Source: JBJHBY01 sp050485745 (GTDB lineage: Bacteria > Pseudomonadota > Gammaproteobacteria > Pseudomonadales > CAMLJR01). Taken from it: a stretch of DNA of 22,133 nt. The notes under the pieces were generated by a model. The model had not been told where the DNA came from and searched no databases. It was given only the letters and a program-made list of their open reading frames with translations. Both the position numbers and the translations under genes were made by a program. Shown here piece by piece: positions 21,647 to 22,133 of this stretch; the first letter of the stretch is position 1; every line of letters begins with the position of its first letter. The DNA lies in assembly GCA_050485745.1 (NCBI GenBank), contig JBJHBY010000024.1:1-22133 (forward strand). The letters are read 5' to 3'.

Positions 21647-22133
21647 TCAGGCGGCAAAACGTGTCGCGCGGACCATCAACTGATCCACGACGAAGCCGAA
21701 GAACTGGTGGTTGGGGTTCTCTGACTTCCCACCCAGGAATTTTGCGTAGGACCCTTCGAGAACGATGCCCAGCTTCCAGGCAGCAAAGGCCTGGTACCAC
21801 TGAAACTGACTCATGTCGCGCCCGGTCTTTTCGGCATAGCGCCGCACCAGCTCCTCCGGCTTCTGGCAATAGTCCGCTGCCATGCCACCGTCGCTGCCCG
21901 GCGGGGCGATGGCGATCAGATTGCCCTCCTCCGGCCAGAAGATCATGGCCCAGGCAAGATCGATCAACGGGTCGCCTACCGTGGTCATTTCAAAGTCGAC
22001 GATGCGCAGTATGCGGGGCGGCAGACCACGACTGAACATGACGTTGTCAATCTTGTAGTCGCCATGCATGACGGTCAGGTCACCACCCGCGGGCTGGTTG
22101 GCCCGCAGCCAGTCTGCCACCGTATCGATCGCC
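21647..22133 (-). CDS. Phosphotransferase family protein (partial, 5' end outside window)
   Basis: This is the C-terminal part, at least 161 residues, of an APH/choline-kinase-like protein of the group found beside acyl-CoA dehydrogenases (ACAD10/11-like). The Brenner motif HGDYKIDNVMF holds the catalytic Asp and Asn, and IVDFEMTTVGDPLIDLAW holds the metal-binding Asp. A helical C terminus follows (QFQWYQAFAAWKLGIVLEG). The frame stays open to the window edge (preceding codons read A-I-D-T-V), so the true start lies beyond 22133. It is upstream of and co-oriented with the SDR and TetR genes. The role is probably phosphorylation of a hydroxyacyl or small alcohol substrate; this is inference from context. 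Confidence 0.85.
   Translation of the reverse strand, partial: AIDTVADWLRANQPAGGDLTVMHGDYKIDNVMFSRGLPPRILRIVDFEMTTVGDPLIDLAWAMIFWPEEGNLIAIAPPGSDGGMAADYCQKPEELVRRYAEKTGRDMSQFQWYQAFAAWKLGIVLEGSYAKFLGGKSENPNHQFFGFVVDQLMVRATRFAA

Overview
The window is GC-rich (roughly 64% by eye) bacterial chromosome with dense, ordinary gene spacing. The gene families point to a gammaproteobacterium: a short 4.5S-type SRP RNA, a MucD/DegQ-type periplasmic protease, and a pepN, DUF2797, yeaC-like, glpG-like, nadK series that I recall from Pseudomonas-like genomes. The DUF3604 protein and the short-chain dehydrogenase/phosphotransferase/TetR cassette fit a marine lineage such as Halieaceae, but that placement is inference. 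I see no phage, integrase, transposase or CRISPR array.

Layout. (1) 62-236: ffs (SRP RNA), minus strand, with its own promoter. (2) 332-880: DUF4136 lipoprotein, minus. (3) 1080-3518: tightly overlapping minus-strand operon of a Do-family serine protease, a small cysteine-rich zinc-ribbon protein and a TIM-barrel sugar-phosphate isomerase/epimerase-like protein. (4) 3941-7280: plus-strand cluster of a small membrane protein, a secreted DUF3604 PHP-like protein and an NAD-dependent epimerase/dehydratase, ending near a perfect 12-bp hairpin. (5) 7339-16802: eight co-oriented minus-strand genes. In transcription order they are a coiled-coil protein of unknown function, a cyclic-nucleotide-binding/rhodanese fusion, NAD kinase, a GlpG-like rhomboid protease, a YeaC/DUF1315 protein, a DUF2797 protein, aminopeptidase N and a thiolase. 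(6) 17041-17266: tRNA-Val(TAC)-tRNA-Asp(GTC), minus, with a near-consensus sigma70 promoter. (7) 17437-17811: queD, plus. (8) 17812-18118: AT-rich non-coding region with a cluster of DnaA boxes. (9) 18119-18652: unknown protein, minus. It is divergent from (10), an OprO/OprP-type porin at 18847-19989 preceded by a convincing Pho box and followed by a classic intrinsic terminator. (11) 20108-22133: minus-strand cassette of a phosphotransferase (cut by the window edge), an SDR oxidoreductase and a TetR regulator.

How the parts fit. The porin and its Pho box suggest PhoB-controlled phosphate uptake. The protease belongs to envelope quality control. The terminal cassette resembles acyl-CoA or lipid catabolic modules under a TetR repressor, and the thiolase at 7339-8574 also belongs to acyl-CoA metabolism. 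The two most interesting points are the DnaA-box cluster at 17887-18110, a possible replication-control element, and the translationally coupled pair of coiled-coil protein and cNMP/rhodanese protein upstream of NAD kinase.

Larger non-coding stretches. 881-1079: nothing identified. 3519-3940: only a weak sigmaE-like promoter; the plus-strand start there is uncertain. 16803-17040: a 14-bp palindrome. 17220-17436: the tRNA promoter and a weak queD promoter. 17812-18118: an inverted repeat and DnaA boxes. 18653-18846: divergent promoters. 19990-20107: the porin terminator.
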